The notes below the pieces were generated by a model that saw only the letters and a program-made list of their open reading frames with translations, did no database searches and was not told the DNA's origin. Positions 26,101 through 33,076 of a DNA stretch of 33,391 bases are shown here, in pieces. A program made the translations under genes and the position numbers. The DNA lies in NCBI GenBank assembly GCA_018268935.1, contig JAFDVS010000043.1:1-33391 (forward strand), written 5' to 3'. Source of the stretch: Acidobacteriota bacterium (lineage in GTDB: Bacteria; Acidobacteriota; Terriglobia; Bryobacterales; Bryobacteraceae). The first letter of the stretch is position 1, and each line of letters begins with the position of its first letter.

Positions 26101-26597
26101 ACCGCTTCTCGGCGGGCATCATCTACGAACTCCCCATCGGCGCGGGTCAGAAATACCGCCTCAACAACGCCCTCGACAAAGTAATCGGTGGCTGGCAATG
26201 GAGCGGCATGTACATCTACCAGACCGGCGCCGCCGTCGCTCTCCCCGCCGCTCTCGCCACCGGCACTTCCCCCACCATCGACAACCCCACCATCGACCGC
26301 TGGTTCAACGGAGCCTCGATGGCCGTCCTCCCGCCCTTCACCGCCCGCCGCATCCCCTACTACTGGAACCAGCTCCGTGTCCCCAACATGAACAACTGGG
26401 ACATGTCCGTCATCAAGAACAACACTCTGTTCAAGGAGCGCATCAAACTCCAGTTCCGCATGGAGCTCATCAACGCCTTCAACCGCGTCTGGTTCGGCGC
26501 ACCCAACACCGGCATCACCAGCCCCACCTACACGCAAATCACCGGGCAAGCCAACACGCCGCGCAACATCCAGTTCGGCCTCAAGCTGACCTACTAA
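23190..26597 (+). CDS. TonB-dependent receptor, Oar-like with carboxypeptidase regulatory domain
   Basis: 1135 residues. MSRITVLILCLAAILGAQ is a Sec signal. A carboxypeptidase-regulatory-like domain follows at about 20-105 (GTVDGTITDPSGSLLTAITVTL, ESGYFFFPLVNPGRYEVSV), then a plug (ITDMPLLSRNVLMLINLSPG, FLLDGIPNNVSD) and a large barrel ending IQFGLKLTY. It imports a large ligand across the outer membrane. No enzyme gene is adjacent on the same strand, so the substrate cannot be guessed. AAGGGAG before ATG 23190 supports the start. It is divergent from the chemoreceptor gene with 136 bases between. The coding strand is very C-rich from about codon 60 onward, while the first 60 codons are more balanced. 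The protein belongs to the same family as the receptor at 7935 but is clearly diverged. Confidence 0.95.
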   Translation: MSRITVLILCLAAILGAQVLPVGTVDGTITDPSGSLLTAITVTLTNLDTNVPRTATTNESGYFFFPLVNPGRYEVSVSKTGFKRGTQQVTVRTGIRSTADFALELGAVTESISVDAQAALLETSTASVSRNISQRTITDMPLLSRNVLMLINLSPGITNNRDTGSSTGLIDIDSVSYTSASGSNNRANEFLLDGIPNNVSDRVAYIPSVDDVQEFTVQTNALDAEYGHGGGMYVNVTTKGGTNEIHGNLYEFFRNDKLNANSFFGNKAGSKRPVFRFNQFGLTAGGPIVKNKVFWFFNFEELRQRTPRAYRFTVATPLQRAGDFSQTLNAAGQAFQIADPTTTVPGTAANTFTRQLFPGARIPASRINPIAAKVIERFPAPNQPGDLNTLANNFYSEVPAPYDGENYSARIDPNINKHRLFVRWSHNTGFPGTPTPWDIGGGVGQLEGNNRAQTSIGLSDAILINPGLVITAQAGFTRWTQQGTHPEFDQTTLGFPSSLVNQMQQNIFPRMDIADSYYIGASEGRWFEHTNTFSYNFGATMSRGSHNMKFGYQGQVKQNNSVAANRPGGQYTFNRAFTQPSPLVPGSNLGNGIASLLLGTPAAGNLSFRAATAPQSPFHGWYIQDDYKLTPKLTLNLGLRYDLLLGVTERYNRNTFGLDFSVSNPIEQAAKAAYAASPIPELSPANFSVRSGLIFATADDRRNVKADKTNWQPRIGLAYRIFPRTVIRTGFGLFYSVWWQPFVNTTAFATETDMVTTLDGGLTPADTLSNPFPKGLTQPTGSSLGLRTLLGQSLGVYDYSRKNIRNSRYSFGFQHEFGKQFQIEVNYVGQRAANLLTASNSGDSGRIITGSSNGSGGTFDQQYFSLGARLNARIRNPFLGLIPQPSSLAGDTITVAQLLNPFPHYSSVNLSRTMGGTSYYNSLQIGATKRFGNGLNAQFAYTLSKLLETLRYVETSDPKPSQHIGQFDNPHRFSAGIIYELPIGAGQKYRLNNALDKVIGGWQWSGMYIYQTGAAVALPAALATGTSPTIDNPTIDRWFNGASMAVLPPFTARRIPYYWNQLRVPNMNNWDMSVIKNNTLFKERIKLQFRMELINAFNRVWFGAPNTGITSPTYTQITGQANTPRNIQFGLKLTY

Positions 26598-26660
26598 ATT
26601 CTGAACCCGCGACCGGTGGGCCAGACTTCAGTCCGCCGTCAATCTTTTCCTTAAATGCGG

Positions 26661-26702
26661 GTACTGACAAGCCGTCACGGTGCGCGAGCGGCTTGTCAGT
26701 AC
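26661..26702. repeat. 14-bp perfect inverted repeat, possible bidirectional terminator or palindromic repeat
   Basis: GTACTGACAAGCCG (26661-26674) pairs perfectly with CGGCTTGTCAGTAC (26689-26702) around a 14-base loop. Three more pairs outside (TGC with GCA) form if two G are bulged. It lies between the ends of the convergent TonB receptor and small secreted protein genes. There is no T tract directly after the stem on either strand, so a dispersed palindromic element is as likely as a terminator. Confidence 0.65.
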
Positions 26703-26715
26703 GCAAAGGTTAAGC

Positions 26716-27159
26716 CTAGCGGTCGGCTACCTTCTTTGCGTTGCACAGGATCGACGAGCCTGGGTCCATCGGCAGAATATGAATCTCCTTCCCCTCCAGC
26801 ACGACGACGAGGTTCGCTTTGCCGGTGCGGCCAGGCGGGGCTACATCCGGTTCGTAGCTGCCGGTGCAGTCGGGGTTCACCGTGTACGTCCCGCTTCCCG
26901 TGCTCTCGCTTACCGCACCGTTCAGTTTTCCGCTTCCCACCGCGGTCCATTTGCCATTTCCGTCAAAGGTCATGACGCTGATGCCGGTCAATGGGATCGC
27001 CACCCCATTCTGAATCACCCATCCGTTGTCTGTCCTCGCGAACACACCTTTGATCGTGGCGGTCGAGCACGACTGCGCGTTGGCCGAAGGCGCAACGGCC
27101 AGAACGAACACCGCGATTGCGCTATATCCGAACAGCTTGGCTCTGTCTCTGAGTTTCAT
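26716..27159 (-). CDS. Small secreted protein of unknown function
   Basis: 147 residues starting MKLRDRAKLFGYSAIAVFVLAVAPSANAQ, a signal peptide with cleavage expected after ANA. The mature part begins SCSTATIKGVFARTDNGWV and contains FDGNGKWTAVGSG and GSGTYTVNPDCTGSY, which suggest a beta-rich fold; cysteines lie at 31, 98 and 139. I recall similar short secreted proteins (CSTATIKG, GTYTVNPDCTG) as common in Acidobacteriota, with no assigned function. ATG 27159 is chosen because AAGGAG lies six bases before it; longer frames start inside the upstream region. It stands alone, divergent from the kinase gene. Confidence 0.8.
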   Translation of the reverse strand: MKLRDRAKLFGYSAIAVFVLAVAPSANAQSCSTATIKGVFARTDNGWVIQNGVAIPLTGISVMTFDGNGKWTAVGSGKLNGAVSESTGSGTYTVNPDCTGSYEPDVAPPGRTGKANLVVVLEGKEIHILPMDPGSSILCNAKKVADR

Positions 27160-27323
27160 GATCATCTCCTTACTCATTACTGGTTTTGTGATAGTCGCCC
27201 TTGGGTTCATCGAATAGCGGCTCACCCAATCGGCTCACTTGCCACGAATAAGGAATCGCAGGCCCCGAGGTTACAGCCCCAGTTGCGAAAAAGCTTAGAA
27301 TAGGCGCTGAGACTTTGCTCCCG

Positions 27324-30300
27324 ATGCCATCCTGCCCTCAGTGCGGAGCGCCACTGGGTTCCGGCAATGCCGCCGGGCTCTGCCCGAAGTGCCTCATCCA
27401 GGGCGCTTTCGATACGTCCCTTGGCGGCACTATAGAATCCGGAACCGAAACCATCAAAACCGCGCCAGTATCGGGCGCCGATGACGACTTCGGCCGTTAC
27501 CGCATCGTGCGCCCTCTCGGCGAAGGCGGTATGGGCACCGTCTACCTCGCCGAGCAACACGAACCGATACGCCGCCTCGTGGCTATCAAAGTAGTAAAGC
27601 TCGGCATGGATACCACTCAGGTGCTCGCCCGCTTCGCCAACGAGCGGCAGTCGCTGGCGATCATGGACCACCCCAATATCGCCCGGATCTTCGATGCCGG
27701 CGCTACCAGCAGAGGACGCCCGTACTTCGCCATGGAGTACATTGCCGGCGAACCGATCACCCAATATTCCGATCGCAAGCGAATGGCCATCAAGGAACGC
27801 CTCGGCTTGTTTCTCCAGGTCTGCCGTGCCGTGCAACATGCGCACCAGAAGCGAGTGATCCACCGCGACCTGAAGCCGTCGAACGTGCTGGTCACCGAGC
27901 AGGACGGCGCCCCCATCCCGAAGGTCATCGACTTCGGCATCGCCAAGGCCACCGACAAATGGGCCGTCGAGAACACCCTGCTCACCCAGTTCGGCCAGAT
28001 CGTCGGAACCCCCGAGTACGCCAGCCCCGAACAGGCAGACACGATGACGGGAGCCATCGACGAACTCTCCGATGTCTATTCGCTCGGCGTGGTGCTCTAC
28101 GAGTTGATGATCGGAGCTGTCCCCTTCGAAACAGCTACGCTGCGCGGCGCAGGCTTAGCGGAAATGTTGCGCATCATCCGCGAGGAGGAAGCGCCGCCGT
28201 TGCTGCGTAAGCTCACTTCGATGGGCGCCGGCGCAAGTGACATCGCGGAGCGTCGCCAGACAGACCCATCCTCGCTGCGCCGCCTTGTCAATGGCGATCT
28301 GAATGCGATCACCATGAAGGCGCTCGAAAAGGCCCGGGACCGCCGCTATGCTTCGGTATCCGATCTCGCGGCCGATATCCAGCGCTTTCTCGACGACCGC
28401 CCCGTGCTGGCCTCGCCTCCTGGCCGCATCTATCGAACGCGCAAGTTCCTCCGCCGCCACCGCGTGGCCGCACTGGGCGCCTTTGCCGCGGCACTGATCC
28501 TTGTGTTGAGTGGACTGACCGTCTGGTCCCTGTCGCGCGATGCCGTCGCGAAACCCAAGCTCACCGCCAAAGATACCATCGTGCTTGCGGACTTCGACAA
28601 CAAGACCGGCGATCCGGCCTTCGACGACACGCTGCGGCAAGGCCTGGCTGTCGAGTTGCAACAGTCGCCGTACCTCGCTCTGATTCCGGATAGAACTGTG
28701 CAGCAGACACTGACGCTGATGGGACAGCCCAAGGATGCCAGGCTGACACCCGAGATCGCGCAGCAGGTCTGCGAGCGAACTGGCAGCGCCGCTGTCCTCG
28801 ATGGCTCCATCGCAACCGTGGGAAGTCAATACGTCCTCGGACTTCGCGCAAAGGACTGCAATACCGGAAATACTCTCGATCAGCAGCAGGTGGCCGTCAC
28901 AAAGAAAGAAGAGGTGTTGGATGCACTCAGCCTCATGTCGCGAAAATTCCGAACGACGGCGGGCGAATCCCTGGCCACCGTGGAGAAACACTCCATGCCG
29001 CTCTCGGAAGCGACTACACCTTCCTTTGAAGCCTTGAAAGCCTACAGCACGGCTAATAAATGGAGCCTGTCAACGGGCAGCTATGAACGCGCCTTCCCCC
29101 TTTTACTCCGCGCCATCGAGATCGACCCCAACTTCGCCATGGCTTACGCACAGTTGGGCTTTGGATACGGGCGCAGTGACTCGGCCCTCTCCGCCAGGTA
29201 CGCGTCTCAAGCCTGGCGGCTTCGCGATCGAGTCAGCGATCGCGAACGCTTCTACATCGACTTCGTCTATTACCGCCAAGTCACCGGCGATCTCGAAAAG
29301 GCGTACAAAACCCTCGAGATGTGGAGTCAGACCTATCCCCGGCGCGGAGCAATGCTCGCCAATGCCCAGGATCTGCTCGGCGGAATCTCCTCGCAGGGAA
29401 CCGGCCGGTTCGACAGAACAATCGAAGCGGCGCAGGAAGGTATTGCAACGGACCCCGACTTTCCCCATCCGTATTCGAATCTGGCGCTGGCCCAATTCTA
29501 CCGAGACCGCTTTGCCGAATCCGAAAACACGCTGCAACGCGCCACCGCGCGCAAGGTGCACTTGCCCCAACTGCCCATGCTGCAATATAGCCTCGCGGCG
29601 CTACAGGGAGACCGGGCACAAATGGACCGCATTGCCGCTTCAGCAAAGGGAAATCGCGCCATTGGACACTGGATCGCCCACGCAGAGGCACTCGCTCTTG
29701 CCCGTTCCGGCCGCCTGCAGGCCGCGCGCCAGGCTTCCGCACGCGCAGTCGACCTCGCCAGGCAAGCAGGAGAACGCGAAGTAGCCGCGGCTTTCCTCGC
29801 CGCCCGCGCCGTGTGGGAGGCCTTTTACGGCCACTCCGCCGAAGCATCCGCGGACGCCATCGCTGCGCTCGATCTCTCCACCGACCGCGATGCCGAATAC
29901 ATTACCGCGCTGGCCTTGGCGCTCTCCGGAAGTTCCGCCCGATCCGAAGCGCTCTCCGCGGACTTGGAAAAACGATTCCCGCAGGACACCTTTGTGAAAT
30001 CGACCTACGTGCCCGTCCTGCGCGCCTTGGCATCCCAGCAAAGAGGCAAATTCGCGGACAGCACAGAACGTCTCGAAATCGCACGTTCCTACGAACTCGC
30101 CGTGACTGGCGTCAACTTCCCTTATCTCATTCTCGGCGGCTTGCACTCGGCCTACTTGCGAGGCCAGGCATTCCTCGCTCTCCGCAGGAACACCGAAGCC
30201 GCCGCCGAATTTCAGAAAATCCTCGATCATCGCGGCGTTACCGGCCTCGATCCCATCGGCCCACTGGCGCACTTACAGCTCGGTAGAGTCTTTGCTTCAT

Positions 30301-30416
30301 CTGGAGACAAGGCCAAGGCGAAAGCGGCATATGAGGCTTTCTTCGCACTTTGGAAAGATGCGGACCCCGATATCCCAATTCTGAAAATAGCCAAAGCGGA
30401 ATACGCGAAGTTGTAA
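27324..30416 (+). CDS. Ser/Thr protein kinase with zinc ribbon, TolB-like and TPR-like regions
   Basis: 1030 residues. A zinc ribbon at 4-23 (CPQC, then CPKC). Kinase domain about 60-360: glycine loop GEGGMG 66-71, ATP lysine K89, catalytic HRDLKPSN 180-187, DFG 203-205, TPEYASPEQ 229-237. A transmembrane helix lies near 381-402. Residues about 417-510 resemble the TolB/curli-type N-terminal fold (DTIVLADFDNKTGDPAFDDTLRQGL, then SAAVLDGSI). The rest is TPR-like helices. Such one-piece kinases are abundant in Solibacter-like bacteria. ATG 27324 puts the zinc ribbon at the N-terminus; an in-frame TTG three codons upstream is the alternative. A possible -10 (TAGAAT, 27296-27301) precedes it. An ECF sigma gene follows after 38 bases, suggesting one signalling unit. 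Confidence 0.94.
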   Translation: MPSCPQCGAPLGSGNAAGLCPKCLIQGAFDTSLGGTIESGTETIKTAPVSGADDDFGRYRIVRPLGEGGMGTVYLAEQHEPIRRLVAIKVVKLGMDTTQVLARFANERQSLAIMDHPNIARIFDAGATSRGRPYFAMEYIAGEPITQYSDRKRMAIKERLGLFLQVCRAVQHAHQKRVIHRDLKPSNVLVTEQDGAPIPKVIDFGIAKATDKWAVENTLLTQFGQIVGTPEYASPEQADTMTGAIDELSDVYSLGVVLYELMIGAVPFETATLRGAGLAEMLRIIREEEAPPLLRKLTSMGAGASDIAERRQTDPSSLRRLVNGDLNAITMKALEKARDRRYASVSDLAADIQRFLDDRPVLASPPGRIYRTRKFLRRHRVAALGAFAAALILVLSGLTVWSLSRDAVAKPKLTAKDTIVLADFDNKTGDPAFDDTLRQGLAVELQQSPYLALIPDRTVQQTLTLMGQPKDARLTPEIAQQVCERTGSAAVLDGSIATVGSQYVLGLRAKDCNTGNTLDQQQVAVTKKEEVLDALSLMSRKFRTTAGESLATVEKHSMPLSEATTPSFEALKAYSTANKWSLSTGSYERAFPLLLRAIEIDPNFAMAYAQLGFGYGRSDSALSARYASQAWRLRDRVSDRERFYIDFVYYRQVTGDLEKAYKTLEMWSQTYPRRGAMLANAQDLLGGISSQGTGRFDRTIEAAQEGIATDPDFPHPYSNLALAQFYRDRFAESENTLQRATARKVHLPQLPMLQYSLAALQGDRAQMDRIAASAKGNRAIGHWIAHAEALALARSGRLQAARQASARAVDLARQAGEREVAAAFLAARAVWEAFYGHSAEASADAIAALDLSTDRDAEYITALALALSGSSARSEALSADLEKRFPQDTFVKSTYVPVLRALASQQRGKFADSTERLEIARSYELAVTGVNFPYLILGGLHSAYLRGQAFLALRRNTEAAAEFQKILDHRGVTGLDPIGPLAHLQLGRVFASSGDKAKAKAAYEAFFALWKDADPDIPILKIAKAEYAKL

Positions 30417-30454
30417 CCTCTCGCTCTCCGATTCCTTATGTTGTGTAGCCCCAT

Positions 30455-31204
30455 ATGAACGACCGTGCCACACACACTCTCCCGGGATCACCCCAGTTTC
30501 CCACCACGCGGTGGACTCTCGTCATCGCCGCCGGCGACCCCCATCGCAAGGAATCCCGATCCGCTCTCGTCGCGCTCTGCGAGAACTACTGGTACCCCTT
30601 GTACGCCTACCTGCGCCGCCGCGGTTATCCCGCCGATCAAGCGCAGGATTTCACCCAGGACTTCCTCATCCGCGTGCTCGAAGGGCGCTATCTCGATCGC
30701 GCCGACCCCGAAAAAGGCCGCTTCCGCTCCTTTCTCTTGTCATCCTTGAAGTTCTTTGTCGCCGACGAACAAGATCGCCAGCGCGCACAAAAGCGAGGCG
30801 CCGGTGCGCTCGTCTCCCTCGAATTCGCCTCAGGAGAAGAGCGCTACCTCCGCGAGCCGGCACACGAGGAAACCCCAGAGCGAATCTTCGAGCGCCGCTG
30901 GGCCCTCGCCGTCATCGACAGGGTCGTGGAAAAGTTGCGCCTCGAGTTCCAGCAACACGGCCGCCCCGAGCATTTCGATCAGTTGAAGGTCTTCCTTCTC
31001 GGGCGATCCGATGCGCCCTACGCCGCGCTGGCAAGCCAAATGAACACTTCCGAGGGAGCGCTCAAGGTCGCCATTCATCGCCTTCGCAAAAGGTATCGCG
31101 AGCTCTTTCGCCAGGAAATCGCCGATACGGTGGCCGACCCTGCCGAAGTCGAGTCAGAGCTGCGATTCCTCGCTGCCGTGCTGACCGGCTCCGTCTCATC
31201 CTGA
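30455..31204 (+). CDS. ECF-like RNA polymerase sigma factor
   Basis: 249 residues. Region 2 is about 36-110 (LCENYWYPLYAYLRRRGYPADQAQDFTQDFL, then PEKGRFRSFLLSSLKFFVADE). Region 4 is about 170-220 with the helix-turn-helix APYAALASQMNTSEGALKVAIHRLRKRYRELFR. An N-terminal FPTTRWTLVIAAGD leader and a C-terminal extension with conserved EVESELRFL are typical of the planctomycete/acidobacterial ECF branch that occurs beside Ser/Thr kinases. It is not the same subfamily as the sigma gene at 18773. It starts 38 bases after the kinase gene and is probably co-transcribed. There is no clear Shine-Dalgarno sequence before ATG 30455. Only eight bases separate its end from convergent pyrF. Confidence 0.92.
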   Translation: MNDRATHTLPGSPQFPTTRWTLVIAAGDPHRKESRSALVALCENYWYPLYAYLRRRGYPADQAQDFTQDFLIRVLEGRYLDRADPEKGRFRSFLLSSLKFFVADEQDRQRAQKRGAGALVSLEFASGEERYLREPAHEETPERIFERRWALAVIDRVVEKLRLEFQQHGRPEHFDQLKVFLLGRSDAPYAALASQMNTSEGALKVAIHRLRKRYRELFRQEIADTVADPAEVESELRFLAAVLTGSVSS

Positions 31205-31212
31205 ACAAACTC

Positions 31213-31890
31213 TTACCCCAACTCCGTAAGCACCCGCAGCGCCTCCCCCCGCGGATCCGCCGCCCTCGTAATCTGCCGCCCAATCACCAGATACGTAGCC
31301 CCCGCCGCCATCGCCTCCGCCGGCGTCGCCACCCGCTTCTGATCCCCCTTCCCCGCCCCCGCGCTCCTCACTCCCGGAGTCACAATCAACGCCTCAGAAC
31401 CCAACACCTCCCTAACGCGAGCAGCCTCCAAAGGCGAGCACACAATCCCATCCACCCCCGCCTCCTTCGCCTTCCGAACCCGCAGCGCCACCAGTTCCTC
31501 CACCGCGCACGGATACCCCAGATCCTCCAGATCGCTCTGATCGAAACTCGTCAGCACCGTCACCCCCAGCAGCCTTAATCCCGCATCCCCCCGCCCTTCC
31601 ACCGCCGCCCGCATCACCGCCCCGCTCCCATGCACCGTCAACAAATGCACCCCCAGTCGTGCCACCGCCGCCGTGGCCCGTTTCACCGTCTCCGGAATGT
31701 CATAAAACTTCAGATCCAGAAACACCTTGTGCCCGCCCGCCAGCAATTCCTCCACGAACCCAACCCCCGCCGCCGCGTACAGCTCCATCCCCACCTTGTA
31801 AAACCCGGCCGCATCCCCGATCTTCCCCACCAGTTCGCGAGCCTCCGCCGCGCCCGCCACATCCAACGCCACAATAATCGGATTATTCAT
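31213..31890 (-). CDS. pyrF: Orotidine 5'-phosphate decarboxylase
   Basis: 225 residues. It catalyses the last step of UMP synthesis, OMP to UMP plus CO2, in the cytoplasm. The active-site signature DLKFYDIP lies at 59-66 with D59, K61 and D64; K32 in YKVGME is the companion lysine, completing the expected Lys-Asp-Lys-Asp network. The phosphate-gripper region is TPGVR and VIGRQITRAADP near the C-terminus. Length is usual for the short bacterial form. Its ATG overlaps the TGA of selD (ATGA), so the two genes are translationally coupled, although the pathways are unrelated. No other pyr genes are in the window. Confidence 0.97.
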   Translation of the reverse strand: MNNPIIVALDVAGAAEARELVGKIGDAAGFYKVGMELYAAAGVGFVEELLAGGHKVFLDLKFYDIPETVKRATAAVARLGVHLLTVHGSGAVMRAAVEGRGDAGLRLLGVTVLTSFDQSDLEDLGYPCAVEELVALRVRKAKEAGVDGIVCSPLEAARVREVLGSEALIVTPGVRSAGAGKGDQKRVATPAEAMAAGATYLVIGRQITRAADPRGEALRVLTELG

Positions 31891-32909
31891 AAAATAAGAA
31901 TTGGTTTCTCCTGTCTTTCCGTAACTCGCCCCACAATCACACCCTTTTCAAACCGCGAACAAAACACCTCCGCATCCCGCAAAGGCAAAGACACCAGCAA
32001 TCCCCCCGAAGTCTGCGGATCATACAGTAACTCCACCAGCGCCGCATCCACCTCCGCGGCCACGCCCACGCATGAACCCGCGAAATCCCGGTTGTTCTTC
32101 AACCCGCCCGGCACGGCCCCTTGCTGCGCATACACCAGCGCCCCGCAAAGCAGCGGCACGCGCGCCGCCTCAATCTCCAGCGTCACCCCCGACCCCAACG
32201 CCATCTCCCGCCCATGTCCCATCAATCCAAACCCCGTTACATCCGTGCACCCATGCACCTCCAACCCCGCCAGCCCCTCCGCCGCCGCCCGGTTCAATTC
32301 CAACATCGACTCCACCGACGCCCGTACATGCTCCTCCACCGCCATCCCGCGCTTCAGCGCCGTGCTGATCACGCCCGTCCCAATCCGCTTCGTGAACACC
32401 AGCACATCCCCCGCTCGCGCCCCCGCATTCGTCCACACCCGCTCCGGATGCACCAGCCCAGTCACCGCATAGCCAAACTTGATATCTTCATCGTTCACGC
32501 TGTGCCCGCCCACCACCGGACACGCCGCCTCGATCATCTTCGCCGCCCCGCCCTCCAGAATGGCCCGCAGCACATCCAAATCGCCCTTCCCCGGATACGC
32601 CACAATCGACAACGCCGTCACCGGCCGTCCGCCCATCGCATACACATCGCTCAGCGCATTAGCCGCCGCAATCGCCCCAAACGTGTAAGGATCGTCCACA
32701 ATCGGCGTAAAAAAATCCACCGTCTGCACCAGGGCACACTCCGGGCTCAGCCGGTATACGCCCGCGTCATCCGACGTATCGAACCCTACCAGCACATTCG
32801 GATCAACCACTTTCGGCAGCCCGCGCAGAACCTGGTCCAAAACCTTTGGACTCAATTTCGACGCTCAACCGGCCGCTTTAGCGTGTGCTGTTAATCGCAC
32901 GGTGGACAT
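31887..32909 (-). CDS. selD: Selenide, water dikinase containing selenocysteine (in-frame TGA at codon 15)
   Basis: 340 residues including selenocysteine. It makes selenophosphate from selenide and ATP, the selenium donor for selenocysteine and 2-selenouridine. From ATG 32909 the protein begins MSTVRLTAHAKAAG, then TGA (32867-32865) read as Sec15, then ASKLSPKVLDQVL. In SelD the catalytic Cys/Sec is followed three residues later by an essential lysine; here that is Sec15 and K18. The rest matches the family: GFDTSDDAGVY, VQTVDFFTPIVDDPYTFG, ANALSDVYAMGG, VVGGHSVNDED, and C-terminal LYDPQTSGGLL. Starting at the later TTG (32855) would remove the active site. A SECIS-like hairpin follows the TGA. 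Stop overlaps pyrF. SelA, SelB and tRNA-Sec must be elsewhere. The start at 32909 has no strong Shine-Dalgarno sequence. Confidence 0.92.
32835..32867 (-). promoter_or_regulatory. Candidate bacterial SECIS element in selD
   Basis: On the coding (minus) strand, TGA at 32867-32865 is followed by 13 bases and then GTCCAAA (32851-32845), loop GGT (32844-32842), and TTTGGAC (32841-32835), a perfect 7-bp stem. The loop begins 20 bases after the TGA, close to the 18 bases to the GGUC loop of E. coli fdhF as I recall it, and has G at the first loop positions, as SelB recognition needs. Confidence 0.7.
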
Positions 32910-32945
32910 CGCTTCAGGATACCAAGTGCTTCACCACTTCCACCC

Positions 32946-33009
32946 TTCAGAGCCGCGCGCGTCAGCAAGCGGTCATTCGTTTCAGAGCCGCGCGCGTCAG
33001 CAAGCGGTC
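32946..33009 (-). repeat. Tandem pair of REP-like repeats
   Basis: Two identical 29-base copies (32946-32974 and 32981-33009) separated by six bases, in the same orientation. The 25-base core is identical to the copy at 14974-14998 and can fold GACCGC against GCGGCTC with one bulge. They sit in the 167-base divergent region between selD and the TonB receptor at 33077. Confidence 0.8.
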
Positions 33010-33076
33010 GACGAACGCCGTGCTCTTCACGTCGCCGTGCGTAGCTCTCACCCAAACGTGATAGCATGCCCGAGTA

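Noticed and set aside
32855..32891. TTG at 32855 as the start of selD
   Set aside because: It would delete the catalytic Cys/Sec and the essential lysine. The frame upstream to ATG 32909 encodes the conserved N-terminus with a single TGA at the expected Sec position.
32946..33009. Direct repeats as a small CRISPR array
   Set aside because: Only two copies, a six-base spacer, and a third copy 18 kb away with no cas genes; this fits a REP-like element.
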